64,000 bases of DNA, from contig NZ_CP173677.1 in the NCBI RefSeq assembly GCF_045055315.1, positions 1,302,001-1,366,000 on the forward strand. Direction: 5' to 3'. Source of the DNA: Brachymonas wangyanguii. GTDB taxonomy: Bacteria > Pseudomonadota > Gammaproteobacteria > Burkholderiales > Burkholderiaceae_C. The notes beneath the pieces are model-generated. The model made no database searches. It was not told the DNA's origin and saw nothing but the letters and a program-made list of their open reading frames with translations. Positions 40,123 to 49,238 of this stretch are shown here, piece after piece (the stretch's first letter is position 1; each line of letters opens with the position of its first letter). Made by a program: the position numbers and the translations under genes.

Positions 40123-41430
40123 ATGTCATCCCATCCTGATCACGATTCCGACCAGCAGCCGTCTGACGAAGGCAGCAGCACGCCGCGTCCGCGCAGCCGC
40201 AAGCCCGCCAGCCAGCCGCGCAGCCGCGCGCCACGCAAGCCGGCGACGGAGGCACCACGCCGCCCGCGCCAGCCGGCGCCGGCTGTCGAAGACGACACCA
40301 TCGTGCCGGACGAGGACCTGTTTGCCGCGGTAGTCGCAGGCGAGTTTGACGGCGATGAGCCGGCTGACGCCGCCGAGGTGCCCGCCAAGCGCGTGCTCCT
40401 GCCGCAGCCTGATGCCCCCAAGCTGCACAAGGTGCTGGCCCAGGCTGGCCTGGGATCACGCCTGGAAATGGAGCAGATGATCACCGAGGGCCGCATTTCG
40501 GTGAACAACGAGCCGGCCCACGTCGGCCAACGCATCCAGTTTGGCGACGTGGTCAAGATCAACGGCAAGCCGGTACGCCTGCGCATTGCACCGCCGCCGA
40601 CGCGCGTGATCGCCTACCACAAGCCGGTCGGCGAGCTGGTCACGCATGACGACCCGCAGAACCGCCCGACCGTGTTCCGCAAGCTGCCGCGCCTGCCGCA
40701 GGGCAAGTGGCAGTCGGTCGGCCGTCTGGACCTGAACACCGAAGGCTTGTTGCTGATCACCAACTCCGGCGCGCTGGCCAACCAGCTGATGCACCCGCGC
40801 TTTGGCCTGCAGCGCGAGTACGCGGTGCGCGTGCTCGGTGCCCTGTCCGACGAGGAAAAGCAGCGCCTGCTCGACGGTGTGCAACTTGATGACGGCCCGG
40901 CCCAGTTCGGCAGTATCGAGGAGGGCGGTGGCGAAGGTGCCAACTGCTGGTACCGCGTGACGATTTCCGAAGGCCGCAACCGCGAGGTGCGTCGCATGTT
41001 CGAGGCAGTCGGTCACGCCGTGAGCCGCCTGATCCGCATCCGCTACGGCATGATGAGCCTGCCGCGCTTCCTGCGCCGTGGCGTCTGGATGGAACTGCCC
41101 GAGCGTGAGGTGAAGAACCTGATGGCCGAAGTCGGCCTGAAGGAAAGCGTGGACCTGGAACAGCTGCGCCGCCAGGAGCAGGGCGTGCGCCGTCGCAACC
41201 CGGACCGCCCGGGTGCCGCCGCCAGCAAGCGCGCCAAGTCCGGCCCGGGTCGTGCCGCGCCGCGCGCCTCCAGCCAGCCCGATCCGATGCAGACCTCGTT
41301 CGGTTATCTGGATGGTCGCAAGCCGGAAACCCGCGCCAAGCGCCCGACCGGTGGCGGTGGCCGCAGTGCCCCGGCCAACTGGATGGGGCAGGGCAATGGC
41401 CCGTCCGGCAAGCCGCGCCGTCGCAAGTAA
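40123..41430 (+). CDS. rluB: 23S rRNA pseudouridine synthase RluB
   Basis: Forms pseudouridine 2605 of 23S rRNA. The 435-residue protein has an Arg/Pro/Ser-rich disordered N-terminus (1-100), an S4 domain (LHKVLAQAGLGSRLEMEQMI, then GRISVNNEPAHVG), and the RsuA-type catalytic domain with GRLDLNTEGLLLITNSG, whose Asp is the nucleophile, and GRNREVRRMFEAVGH. A basic Arg/Lys/Gly-rich tail (about 355-435) is probably an rRNA-binding extension. Both extensions make it longer than the E. coli enzyme (291). ATG 40123 precedes MSSHPDHDSDQQ; the frame stays open upstream through scpB but codes for nothing sensible there. Confidence 0.92.
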   Translation: MSSHPDHDSDQQPSDEGSSTPRPRSRKPASQPRSRAPRKPATEAPRRPRQPAPAVEDDTIVPDEDLFAAVVAGEFDGDEPADAAEVPAKRVLLPQPDAPKLHKVLAQAGLGSRLEMEQMITEGRISVNNEPAHVGQRIQFGDVVKINGKPVRLRIAPPPTRVIAYHKPVGELVTHDDPQNRPTVFRKLPRLPQGKWQSVGRLDLNTEGLLLITNSGALANQLMHPRFGLQREYAVRVLGALSDEEKQRLLDGVQLDDGPAQFGSIEEGGGEGANCWYRVTISEGRNREVRRMFEAVGHAVSRLIRIRYGMMSLPRFLRRGVWMELPEREVKNLMAEVGLKESVDLEQLRRQEQGVRRRNPDRPGAAASKRAKSGPGRAAPRASSQPDPMQTSFGYLDGRKPETRAKRPTGGGGRSAPANWMGQGNGPSGKPRRRK

Positions 41431-41439
41431 GTCGCAGCT

Positions 41440-41485
41440 GCCATGGCCTGTTCCCGCGAATGCCATGGCAAGCAGGTAAAATCCC
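41440..41485 (+). promoter_or_regulatory. Upstream region of ndk with paired GCCATGGC palindromes
   Basis: Two copies of the self-complementary octamer GCCATGGC (41440-41447 and 41462-41469) are centred 22 bp apart, two helical turns, just before a TAAAAT hexamer (41477-41482) that may be the ndk -10. No good -35 is present, so the boxes could be activator sites. Tentative. Confidence 0.35.
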
Positions 41486-41583
41486 GGGGTTGTGCAGCTG
41501 GCCGCATGGGCTGACTGCGCAATCCATCCTGCCGGCCAACCCGGCCGCCCCGGATTTCATTCTCCCTACTATCAGGAATACAC

Positions 41584-42009
41584 ATGGCTATCGAACGCAC
41601 CCTCTCCATCATCAAGCCCGACGCAGTTGCCAAGAACGTGATCGGCCAGATCTACGCCCGCTTCGAGGCTGCCGGCCTGAAGGTCATCGCTGCCCGCATG
41701 ATGCACCTGTCCCGTAACGAAGCCGAGGCTTTCTACGCCGTGCACAAGGAGCGTCCCTTCTTCAAGGACCTGGTCGATTTCATGATCTCCGGCCCCGTGA
41801 TGGTGCAGTGCCTGGAAGGCGAAGGCGCCATCCTGAAGAACCGTGACCTGATGGGCGCTACCGACCCGAAGAAGGCCGACAAGGGCACCATCCGCGCCGA
41901 CTTCGCTGACAGCATCGACGCCAACGCCGTGCACGGCTCTGACGCTGCTGAAACGGCTGCCGTGGAAGTGGCTTTCTTCTTCCCGGGCATGAACGTCTAC
42001 TCCCGTTAA
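41584..42009 (+). CDS. ndk: Nucleoside diphosphate kinase
   Basis: A 141-residue enzyme that balances NTP and dNTP pools by ping-pong phosphotransfer. The catalytic His117 sits in NAVHGSD; ERTLSIIKPDAV, the N-terminal signature, and GATDPKKADKGTIRADF complete the fold. AGGA lies 8 nt before ATG 41584. Length matches the family exactly. It heads the conserved ndk-rlmN-pilF-rodZ-ispG-hisS run. Confidence 0.98.
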   Translation: MAIERTLSIIKPDAVAKNVIGQIYARFEAAGLKVIAARMMHLSRNEAEAFYAVHKERPFFKDLVDFMISGPVMVQCLEGEGAILKNRDLMGATDPKKADKGTIRADFADSIDANAVHGSDAAETAAVEVAFFFPGMNVYSR

Positions 42010-42031
42010 TCCACGGAGAGAGGACATCGCC

Positions 42032-43174
42032 ATGACCACCACCAATCTGCTCGACTTCGATCTGGAAGGCCTGGTGGCGTGGTGCGGCCAGCTGGGCGAG
42101 AAGCGCTTCCGCGCAACCCAGCTGTTCCGCTGGATTCACCAGAAGGGTGTCTCCGACTTTTCCCTGATGAGTGACCTGGCCAAGAGCTTGCGTGAAAAGC
42201 TGGCAGGACAGGCCACCATCACCCCCTTGCAGGTGCTGACGCAGCAGATGTCTGCGGACGGCACCATCAAGTGGCTGTTCGACGTTGGCGGCGGCAATGC
42301 CGTCGAGACCGTCTTCATCCCCGAAACCGACCGTGGCACGCTGTGCATCTCCTCGCAGGCCGGCTGTGCCGTAGGCTGCCGTTTCTGCTCCACCGGTCAC
42401 CAGGGATTCAGCCGCAACCTCACTACCGGCGAAATCACGGCACAGCTGTGGTTTGCCGAACATTTCCTGCGCAAGCACCTGAACACCGACGAGCGCGTCA
42501 TCTCCAACGTGGTGATGATGGGCATGGGCGAGCCGCTGCAGAACTACTCGGCGCTGGTGCCGGCGCTGCGCACCATGCTCGATGACCACGGCTATGGCTT
42601 GTCGCGCCGCCGCGTCACCGTGTCCACCTCGGGCGTGGTGCCCATGATGGACCGCCTGTCGCAGGATTGCCCAGTGGCGCTGGCCGTATCGCTGCACGCG
42701 CCCAATGATGCGCTCCGCGACCACCTGGTGCCGCTCAACCGCAAATACCCGCTGGCCGAGCTGATGCAGTCCTGCCAGCACTATCTGGAGTTCGCCCCGC
42801 GCGACTTCATCACCTTTGAGTACTGCATGCTCGATGGCGTCAACGACCAACCCGAGCATGCGCACCAGCTGATCGATCTGGTACGGAAATCGGGCAAGGG
42901 TGCCTGGTGCAAGTTCAACCTGATTCCATTCAATCCCTTCCCCGAATCTGGCCTGAAGCGCTCGCCGCAATCGGTGGTGCTGGAGTTTGGCCGCATGCTG
43001 AACGACGCCGGCATTGTCACCACGGTGCGCAAGACGCGCGGTGACGATATCGATGCCGCCTGCGGCCAGCTCGCCGGCGATGTGCAGGACCGCACGCGCG
43101 TGGAGCGTCGCATCGTGCTGCAGCGCATGGCCGATATCCAGGCGGCACCGGCACCGGGGGCTCAGGATGACTGA
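42032..43174 (+). CDS. rlmN: Dual-specificity RNA methyltransferase RlmN
   Basis: A 380-residue radical-SAM enzyme that methylates C2 of adenine 2503 in 23S rRNA and adenine 37 in some tRNAs. The cluster motif C-x3-C-x2-C is Cys112, Cys116, Cys119 in CAVGCRFCSTG. GMGEPLQNY, RRVTVSTSGVVP and SLHAPND are characteristic. The methylation-relay Cys near the C-terminus lies in AACGQLA. Strong ribosome site GGAGAGAGG before ATG 42032. Its last 8 bp overlap the start of pilF. Confidence 0.97.
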   Translation: MTTTNLLDFDLEGLVAWCGQLGEKRFRATQLFRWIHQKGVSDFSLMSDLAKSLREKLAGQATITPLQVLTQQMSADGTIKWLFDVGGGNAVETVFIPETDRGTLCISSQAGCAVGCRFCSTGHQGFSRNLTTGEITAQLWFAEHFLRKHLNTDERVISNVVMMGMGEPLQNYSALVPALRTMLDDHGYGLSRRRVTVSTSGVVPMMDRLSQDCPVALAVSLHAPNDALRDHLVPLNRKYPLAELMQSCQHYLEFAPRDFITFEYCMLDGVNDQPEHAHQLIDLVRKSGKGAWCKFNLIPFNPFPESGLKRSPQSVVLEFGRMLNDAGIVTTVRKTRGDDIDAACGQLAGDVQDRTRVERRIVLQRMADIQAAPAPGAQDD

Positions 43175-43676
43175 AACCGGCCTGTTCAGGACACTGGCAG
43201 GCCTGATGCTGACGCTGCTGCTGGCAGCCTGTAGCAGCACGCCGCCGTCCATGTTCCAGGAAGCTGCCGCCACGCCGGCGCAGCGCCTGCAGGCGCATCT
43301 GCAGCTGGCTGCGGCCTATCTGGAACAGGGCCAGCCCGATATTGCCCGCCAGGAAATCGATACCGTGCTGCAGGCCGATCCGGCCCAGCCGCAGGCCTGG
43401 CACCTGCAGGGCTTGGCGCTGCAACAGCAAGGCCAGGGCGAACTGGCCGAGCGCAGCCTGCGCCACGCCTTGCAGCTGGCGCCGCAGGATGCCGGCATCA
43501 TGCACAACCTGGCCGTGCTGCTGTGCGAGCGGCAGCAGGGCGCCGAAGCCGGACGCCTGTTCGCCTCGGCCCTGGCCTTGCAGCCACCAAGCGCGCAAGC
43601 CCGTACCCGACAGGCACTTGCGCATTGCGCAGCCACCCCATCCACCTCCAACTCCCAAGAGCCCAGGAATGACTGA
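43167..43676 (+). CDS. pilF: Type IV pilus biogenesis lipoprotein PilF/PilW, TPR type
   Basis: A 169-residue outer-membrane-bound lipoprotein needed in other bacteria to localise the PilQ secretin. Lipobox LAAC (Cys22) closes an 21-residue signal. TPR repeats follow: LQAHLQLAAAYLEQGQPDIARQ-type units at about 45-75, 80-110 and 113-140. It is shorter than Pseudomonas PilF (252), ending after about three repeats; homologues in this gene position in Burkholderiales vary. Start ATG 43167 overlaps the rlmN end by 8 bp with CAGG upstream, and its own end overlaps rodZ by 8 bp. The pilus role is inferred from position and fold. Confidence 0.8.
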   Translation: MTETGLFRTLAGLMLTLLLAACSSTPPSMFQEAAATPAQRLQAHLQLAAAYLEQGQPDIARQEIDTVLQADPAQPQAWHLQGLALQQQGQGELAERSLRHALQLAPQDAGIMHNLAVLLCERQQGAEAGRLFASALALQPPSAQARTRQALAHCAATPSTSNSQEPRND

Positions 43677-44613
43677 CGTACAGAATGAGTCCATTGCAAC
43701 CGGATCCGAAGACAAGCCCCGGATCCGACTGGATGAGACCCTCAGCCCCGGCAAGATGCTGCGCAGCGCGCGTGAACAGGCCGGCGTGGAAGTGGAGGTG
43801 CTGGCCACGACCATGAAGGTGCCGCCGCAGCGTATCCTGGAACTGGAAAACGATGACCTGTCCAACATGCCGGGTGTGTTCTTTGCGCGCGGGCTGGCGG
43901 CCAATATCTGTCGATTCCTGGGCGTGGAGGCGCAACCGGTACTGGCACGCATGCCGTCCGACAAGCCGCATATCCACACCGATGACGAATCGATCAATGC
44001 CCCGATCAGCAATTCCCGCTTTGGCGCGGGCATGCGCGCGGGCATGGGCCTGCCGCTGTGGGCGATAGCCGCCGTGGCAGCGCTGGCGATTGGTGCCGTG
44101 CTGCTGTTCCTGCTGCCGACTTTCTCGGCCAAATGGGAGGGCACCAGTGTCGAAGCGGCCAGCGCCCCGGCCAGTGCGGCCGAAGCTGCTCCGGCAGCCG
44201 TCGGCCAATTGGCTCCGGCTCCGGCAGCAGCCACCACTCTGGCGCCGGCTCCGACGCTGGCTCCGGCATCTGCCGCAGCACCGGCTGCCACGACTCTGCA
44301 GCCGGCCGCCGCCGTTGGCACCACCCTGACGCCGGCCAGCGCTGCGGCATCGGCTCCGGTTGTCAGCAGCAGCACCGGCCTGGTGTTCCGCGCCAGCGGT
44401 GAAACCTGGGTGCAGGTCCGCAACCAGAACAACCGTACCGTATTCGAGCGCACGCTGGCTGCCGGTGAAGAGCAGACCGTACCGGTCGATACCTACCCGA
44501 TCCGCGTGACGATCGGCCGTGCCGAAAACATCCAGCAGCTGCTGGACCGTGGCCAGACATTTGATCTGGCCGGTGTGGCGCGTACCGGCGTGGCGCGCTT
44601 CCAGATTCAGTAA
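43669..44613 (+). CDS. rodZ: RodZ-like helix-turn-helix membrane protein
   Basis: A 314-residue bitopic protein related to RodZ, which links MreB to the cell-wall machinery and sets rod shape. N-terminal HTH domain about 25-92 (LSPGKMLRSAREQAGVEVEV, then RILELENDDLSNMPGVFFARG), a membrane helix at about 129-150, an Ala/Pro-rich periplasmic linker (about 155-235) and a C-terminal DUF4115 domain (FRASGETWVQVRNQN). ATG 43669 follows CAGG. It overlaps the pilF end and is followed by ispG after 11 bp, the standard order. No obvious oddity apart from the long linker. Confidence 0.88.
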   Translation: MTDVQNESIATGSEDKPRIRLDETLSPGKMLRSAREQAGVEVEVLATTMKVPPQRILELENDDLSNMPGVFFARGLAANICRFLGVEAQPVLARMPSDKPHIHTDDESINAPISNSRFGAGMRAGMGLPLWAIAAVAALAIGAVLLFLLPTFSAKWEGTSVEAASAPASAAEAAPAAVGQLAPAPAAATTLAPAPTLAPASAAAPAATTLQPAAAVGTTLTPASAAASAPVVSSSTGLVFRASGETWVQVRNQNNRTVFERTLAAGEEQTVPVDTYPIRVTIGRAENIQQLLDRGQTFDLAGVARTGVARFQIQ

Positions 44614-44624
44614 GGAGTCCGCAG

Positions 44625-45887
44625 ATGGAATCCCAGACCACTCCCGTTCCGGTATCCGTACCGCAGCGTGCCCGCACGCTGCAGGCGCAGGTGCGCCATG
44701 GCGACCATGTGGTAACGATTGGCGGCGACGCGCCAGTGCGCGTGCAGTCCATGACCAATACCGATACCGTCGATGCCGTCGGCACCGCGATCCAGGTCAA
44801 GGAGCTCGCGCAGGCTGGCTCCGAACTCGTGCGCATCACCGTCAACACCCCGGAGGCAGCCCAGGCCGTGCCCTACGTGCGTGAACAGCTGGACCGCATG
44901 GGGGTGAACGTGCCGTTGATCGGCGACTTCCACTACAACGGCCACCGCCTGCTGACCGAGTTTCCGGACTGCGCCCAGGCGTTGTCCAAGTACCGCATCA
45001 ACCCGGGCAACGTCGGCAAGGGCGACAAGAAGGATCGCCAGTTCGGCCAGATGATCGAGGCCGCCATGCGCTGGGACAAGCCGGTGCGTATCGGCGTCAA
45101 CTGGGGCAGCCTGGATCAGGAACTGCTGGCCGACATGATGGACCTCAACAGCCAGCGTGCCGAGCCCTGGAGTGGCCAGCAGGTCATGTACGAGGCGCTG
45201 ATGGCCTCGGCCATCAACTCGGCCGAGCGTGCCGTGGAAATGGGCATGGCACGTTCGCAGATCCTGCTGTCCTGCAAGGTCAGCGGTGTGCAGGACCTGA
45301 TCGCCGTCTACCGCGCCCTGAGCCAGCGCTGCAACTACCCGCTGCACCTGGGCCTGACCGAGGCCGGCATGGGCGTGAAGGGTACCGTGGCGTCGGCCAC
45401 GGCGCTGTCCATCCTGCTGCAGGAAGGTATCGGCGATACCATCCGCGTTTCGCTCACGCCGCAGCCGGGCGAGGCCCGCACGCAGGAGGTGGTGATCGCC
45501 TCCGAGATCCTGCAGTCGCTCGGCCTGCGCACTTTTGTACCCAGTGTCACCGCCTGCCCGGGTTGTGGCCGCACCACCAGTAGCACCTTCCAGGAGCTGG
45601 CCAAGCAGATCGATGACTTCCTGCGTGCGCAGATGCCGGTCTGGCGTGAGCAGTATCCCGGCGTGGAAACGATGAAAGTGGCCGTGATGGGCTGCATCGT
45701 CAACGGCCCGGGCGAAAGCAAACATGCCGATATCGGCATCAGCCTGCCCGGTACTGGTGAGGCGCCGGCCGCTCCGGTATTCATCGATGGCGAAAAAGCC
45801 CTCACGCTGCGTGGCGAAGGCATCGCCACCGAGTTCCAGCAACTGGTGACTTCCTATATCGAACGGCGTTACGGCAACCCTGCCTGA
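44625..45887 (+). CDS. ispG: 4-hydroxy-3-methylbut-2-enyl diphosphate synthase
   Basis: A 420-residue Fe-S enzyme of the non-mevalonate isoprenoid pathway, reducing methylerythritol cyclodiphosphate to HMBPP. The 4Fe-4S ligands are in CPGCGRTTSSTF and later in GCIVNGPGE with a Glu in GESKHADIGI. The barrel part includes PVRIGVNWGSLDQELL and HLGLTEAGMG. AAGGAG precedes ATG 44625. It supplies isoprenoid precursors also used by the hpnCDE genes in this window. Confidence 0.98.
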   Translation: MESQTTPVPVSVPQRARTLQAQVRHGDHVVTIGGDAPVRVQSMTNTDTVDAVGTAIQVKELAQAGSELVRITVNTPEAAQAVPYVREQLDRMGVNVPLIGDFHYNGHRLLTEFPDCAQALSKYRINPGNVGKGDKKDRQFGQMIEAAMRWDKPVRIGVNWGSLDQELLADMMDLNSQRAEPWSGQQVMYEALMASAINSAERAVEMGMARSQILLSCKVSGVQDLIAVYRALSQRCNYPLHLGLTEAGMGVKGTVASATALSILLQEGIGDTIRVSLTPQPGEARTQEVVIASEILQSLGLRTFVPSVTACPGCGRTTSSTFQELAKQIDDFLRAQMPVWREQYPGVETMKVAVMGCIVNGPGESKHADIGISLPGTGEAPAAPVFIDGEKALTLRGEGIATEFQQLVTSYIERRYGNPA

Positions 45888-45943
45888 CGCCTTTCCTGGC
45901 CCGCCTGGCGGGCCTTGTGTTTCAAGTATCCGACAACAATTTC

Positions 45944-47233
45944 ATGGCACAGAAAATTACCGCGATCAAGGGCATGAACGACATCCTGCCGCCGCATTCC
46001 GCGCACTGGGAATGGCTGGAGAGCCAGGTGCGCGAGGTCATGGCGCGCTTTGCCTATCGCAATATCCGCACCCCCATCGTCGAGCCGACCGGCCTGTTCG
46101 TGCGCAGCCTGGGCGAAGTGACCGATGTGGTCGAGAAGGAAATGTATTCCTTTGAAGACCGCCTGAATGGCGAGGCGCTGACACTGCGCCCGGAAAATAC
46201 CGCCGGCGTGGTGCGCGCCGTAGCCGAGCACAACCTGCTGTACGAAGGCGGCAAGCGCCTCTACTACATGGGCCCGATGTTCCGCCACGAGCGTCCTCAG
46301 CGTGGCCGCTATCGCCAGTTCCACCAGGTGGGCGCCGAGGCGCTGGGCTTTTCCGGCGCCCATGTCGATGCCGAACTGATCCTGCTGGCACACAGCCTGT
46401 GGCAGCTGCTGGGCGTGCGCGATGTGCGCCTGGAAATCAACAGCCTGGGCCAGCCGGACGAGCGCAAGGCACACCGCGAAGCGCTGATCAAACACTTCGA
46501 GGCACACCAGGAGCTGCTGGACGACGACGGCAAGCGCCGCCTGTACAGCAACCCGCTGCGCATCCTGGATACCAAGAACTCGGCCATGAAAGAGGTGGTG
46601 GAAAGCGCGCCGAAGCTGCTCGACTTCCTCGGCGAAGCCTCGCTGCAGGCCTTCGAGACGCTGCAGCAGATCCTGCGTGCGCATGACGTGGCGTTCACCA
46701 TCAACCCGCGACTGGTGCGCGGCCTCGATTACTACAACCTGACCGTGTTCGAGTTCATCACCGAGAGCCTGGGCGCGCAGGGCACCATCTGTGCCGGCGG
46801 CCGTTATGATGGCCTGATCGAACAGGTGGGCGGCAAGCCGGCACCGGGCGTCGGTTGGGCCATGGGCGTGGAGCGCGTGCTGGAACTGCTGAAGGAGCAG
46901 GAGCTGCTGCCCGAGCTGCCGGTGCCCGACGCCTATGCCGTCATTCCCGACATGCAGTCGCTGCCGGTGGCCATGCATGCGCTGCAGCAGCTGCGCCAGG
47001 CTGGCGTCCGGGTGCAGATGCACGCCACGCCTGGTGGTGACATGGGCAGCTTCAAGTCGCAGTTCAAGAAGGCCGATGCCAGCGGTGCCCGCTTTGCCCT
47101 GGTGTTTGGTGCCGACGAAGTGGCCGAGGGCTGTGTGACGATCAAGCAGCTGCGCGATGGCGCCGGCGAGCAGGTCAAAAAACCGCTGGCAGAGCTGGCA
47201 GACTGGGCGAACAGCCTACAATCACAAGATTAA
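45944..47233 (+). CDS. hisS: Histidyl-tRNA synthetase
   Basis: A 429-residue class II aminoacyl-tRNA synthetase. Motif 2 region YYMGPMFRHERPQRGRYRQF, His-binding stretches LVRGLDYYNLTVFE and GRYDGLIEQVGG, and motif 3 GWAMGVERVLEL are clear; the C-terminal anticodon-binding domain follows from about residue 330. ATG 45944 begins the family sequence (MAQKITAIKGMNDILP), with no strong ribosome site; a further in-frame ATG at 45917 looks spurious. Part of the ispG-hisS-yfgM-bamB-der run. Confidence 0.97.
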   Translation: MAQKITAIKGMNDILPPHSAHWEWLESQVREVMARFAYRNIRTPIVEPTGLFVRSLGEVTDVVEKEMYSFEDRLNGEALTLRPENTAGVVRAVAEHNLLYEGGKRLYYMGPMFRHERPQRGRYRQFHQVGAEALGFSGAHVDAELILLAHSLWQLLGVRDVRLEINSLGQPDERKAHREALIKHFEAHQELLDDDGKRRLYSNPLRILDTKNSAMKEVVESAPKLLDFLGEASLQAFETLQQILRAHDVAFTINPRLVRGLDYYNLTVFEFITESLGAQGTICAGGRYDGLIEQVGGKPAPGVGWAMGVERVLELLKEQELLPELPVPDAYAVIPDMQSLPVAMHALQQLRQAGVRVQMHATPGGDMGSFKSQFKKADASGARFALVFGADEVAEGCVTIKQLRDGAGEQVKKPLAELADWANSLQSQD

Positions 47234-47272
47234 ATCGAGCCTGCCAGCGCGCAGGACAGCAACGGAACAAGC

Positions 47273-48019
47273 ATGGCGATTCAGAATCTCGACCTCCAAG
47301 AACAGGAACAACTCGACAAGCTCAAGCACTTCTGGGAGAAGTGGGGCACGCTGATCACCACCGTGGTGGTGGTGGGGCTGCTGGGCTTTGCCAGCTGGCG
47401 CGGCTACCAGTGGTACGAATCCAACCAGGCCGTGAAGGCCTCCGCTTTGTACGACCAGGTGCAGGCTGATGCCGACGCTGGCGATGTGGCCAAGCTGGCC
47501 AACAGCCTGAAACTGATGCAGGACGACTTTGCGTCCACCACCTATGCGCAACATGCTGCGCTGCTGGCGGCACGCGTGTTCCACGAGAAAGGGCAGGCCG
47601 ACCAGAGCCGCGCCGCCCTGACCGTGGCGGCCGAAAAGGGCGCAGACAAGGGCCTGCAAGGCTTGGCGCGCCTGCAGCTGGCACAGCAGATGGTGGAACA
47701 GAAGCAGTTTGACCAGGCACAGCAGCAGCTGCAGCAGGTCGATGCCAGCTACGCCGCCCTGGTGGACGACCTGACGGGCGATATCCATGCGCTGCAGAAC
47801 CAGCCGCCGCAGGCGATCGAGGCCTATACCAAGGCCTATCGTGCGCTCGACGGTGACCCGGCCTACCAGCAGATGGTTGGCATCAAGCTGACTTCGCTGG
47901 GCGTGGATCTGGCCACGCTGGCGCCGGCAATAGCGGCAGCGCCAGCCAGTGCGGCGGCATCGGCTGCTGCCACGCCTGCAGCCGCATCGGCTGTAGCCAG
48001 CGCTGCCAGTGCCAGCTGA
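47273..48019 (+). CDS. YfgM-like ancillary SecYEG translocon subunit (TPR)
   Basis: A 248-residue single-pass membrane protein. A cytoplasmic N-terminal stretch (LDLQEQEQLDKLKHFWEKWG) leads into a membrane helix at about 25-45 and a periplasmic TPR-like domain (about 50-215), ending in an Ala/Ser-rich tail. In E. coli YfgM binds the Sec translocon with PpiD and aids hand-over to periplasmic chaperones. Gene position between hisS and bamB is conserved. ACGGAA is 6 nt before ATG 47273. Function by homology and synteny. Confidence 0.88.
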   Translation: MAIQNLDLQEQEQLDKLKHFWEKWGTLITTVVVVGLLGFASWRGYQWYESNQAVKASALYDQVQADADAGDVAKLANSLKLMQDDFASTTYAQHAALLAARVFHEKGQADQSRAALTVAAEKGADKGLQGLARLQLAQQMVEQKQFDQAQQQLQQVDASYAALVDDLTGDIHALQNQPPQAIEAYTKAYRALDGDPAYQQMVGIKLTSLGVDLATLAPAIAAAPASAAASAAATPAAASAVASAASAS

Positions 48020-48055
48020 TTTTCCCGGTTCAGAATCGCGCAACAAGGAGTACGG

Positions 48056-49204
48056 ATGATGCAAGCAACGGTTTCCCGCAAGACGGCCACCTGGCTGGTC
48101 ACCCTGTTGATGGGCGCAGCCCTGAGCGCCTGTTCCAGCTACAAGCCGCCCAAGCCGACACCGCTGCAGCAAAACCCGGCCAGCGTCGCGGCTGCGACCA
48201 GCTGGACGCAGAAGCTCGCCGGCAATGTCCAGTTCCCGCTGCTGGTAGCCGCTGATGGCGACCAGGTGGTGCTGGGCAGCTCCAACGGCCAGGTGCAGGC
48301 ACTGCAGGCCAGCACTGGTGCCAGCCTGTGGCAGGCACAGGCCGGCAAGTCGCTGAGCGCCGGTGTCGGTACCGACGGCACGACCAGCGCCGTGGTGGTC
48401 GACAACAACATGCTGGTGGCGCTGCGCAATGGCCAGGAAGTCTGGCGCACGCGACTGGCGTCGCAGGCCTATACCGCACCGCTGGTGGCAGGTGGCCGCG
48501 TGTTCGTGCTCACGGCCGACCGTGGCATCACCACCTACGATGCCGCCAACGGCTACCGCCTGTGGCAGCAGACCGCACGTGGCAATACGGCCGATCGCAT
48601 GGTGCTGGAGCAATCCTCGCTGCTGATGCCGGCTGGCGGCATGCTACTGGCTGGCGTGTCTGGTCGCGTGGTGGTGTTCAACCCCGATAACGGTACCGGC
48701 ATGCTGGAAATGGTGCTGGCCAGCCCGCGCGGCATCCACCAGGTGGCCTCGATTGCCGACGTGATCGCGCCGGCGACGCGTGCCGATGCCAGCCTGTGCG
48801 CACGCAGCTTCCAGGCGGCTGTGGGCTGCGTGGACATGACCAATGGCAGCACCGTCTGGACCCAGCCCAGCGATGGCTCCACCGGCGTGACCGGTGATGC
48901 CGGCATCGTGATCGGTACCGATCGCACCGGCGACGTCGTAGCCTGGAACCGCCAGAATGGCGAGCAGCTCTGGCAGAACCGCAATCTGCGCTACCGCAAC
49001 CTGAGTGCGCCGCTGCTGGTGGGCAACCTGGTGGTGGTGGGTGACGGTGACGGCATGGTGCACATCCTGGACCGCAATACCGGCCTCCTGCGCAACCGCA
49101 TTGCGACCGATGGTTCTGCCATCCAGGCCGCTCCGGTACTGGCTGGCCATACTGTGGTGGTCGTGACCTCGAAGGGCACGGTCACCGGCATCCGCCTGAA
49201 CTGA
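48056..49204 (+). CDS. bamB: Outer membrane assembly lipoprotein BamB
   Basis: A 382-residue lipoprotein of the Bam complex. The lipobox LSAC marks Cys26. It is an eight-bladed PQQ-type beta-propeller built of repeats such as VVLGSSNGQVQALQASTGASLWQ, LTADRGITTYDAANGYRLWQ and VVAWNRQNGEQLWQN. The start is ATG 48056 or the adjacent 48059, after AAGGAG. der begins 34 bp after its stop. BamD of the same complex is encoded separately at 37371. Confidence 0.95.
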   Translation: MMQATVSRKTATWLVTLLMGAALSACSSYKPPKPTPLQQNPASVAAATSWTQKLAGNVQFPLLVAADGDQVVLGSSNGQVQALQASTGASLWQAQAGKSLSAGVGTDGTTSAVVVDNNMLVALRNGQEVWRTRLASQAYTAPLVAGGRVFVLTADRGITTYDAANGYRLWQQTARGNTADRMVLEQSSLLMPAGGMLLAGVSGRVVVFNPDNGTGMLEMVLASPRGIHQVASIADVIAPATRADASLCARSFQAAVGCVDMTNGSTVWTQPSDGSTGVTGDAGIVIGTDRTGDVVAWNRQNGEQLWQNRNLRYRNLSAPLLVGNLVVVGDGDGMVHILDRNTGLLRNRIATDGSAIQAAPVLAGHTVVVVTSKGTVTGIRLN

Positions 49205-49238
49205 TTCAGGCGGACTCTGAGAAAAGGAAACGGCGTAC

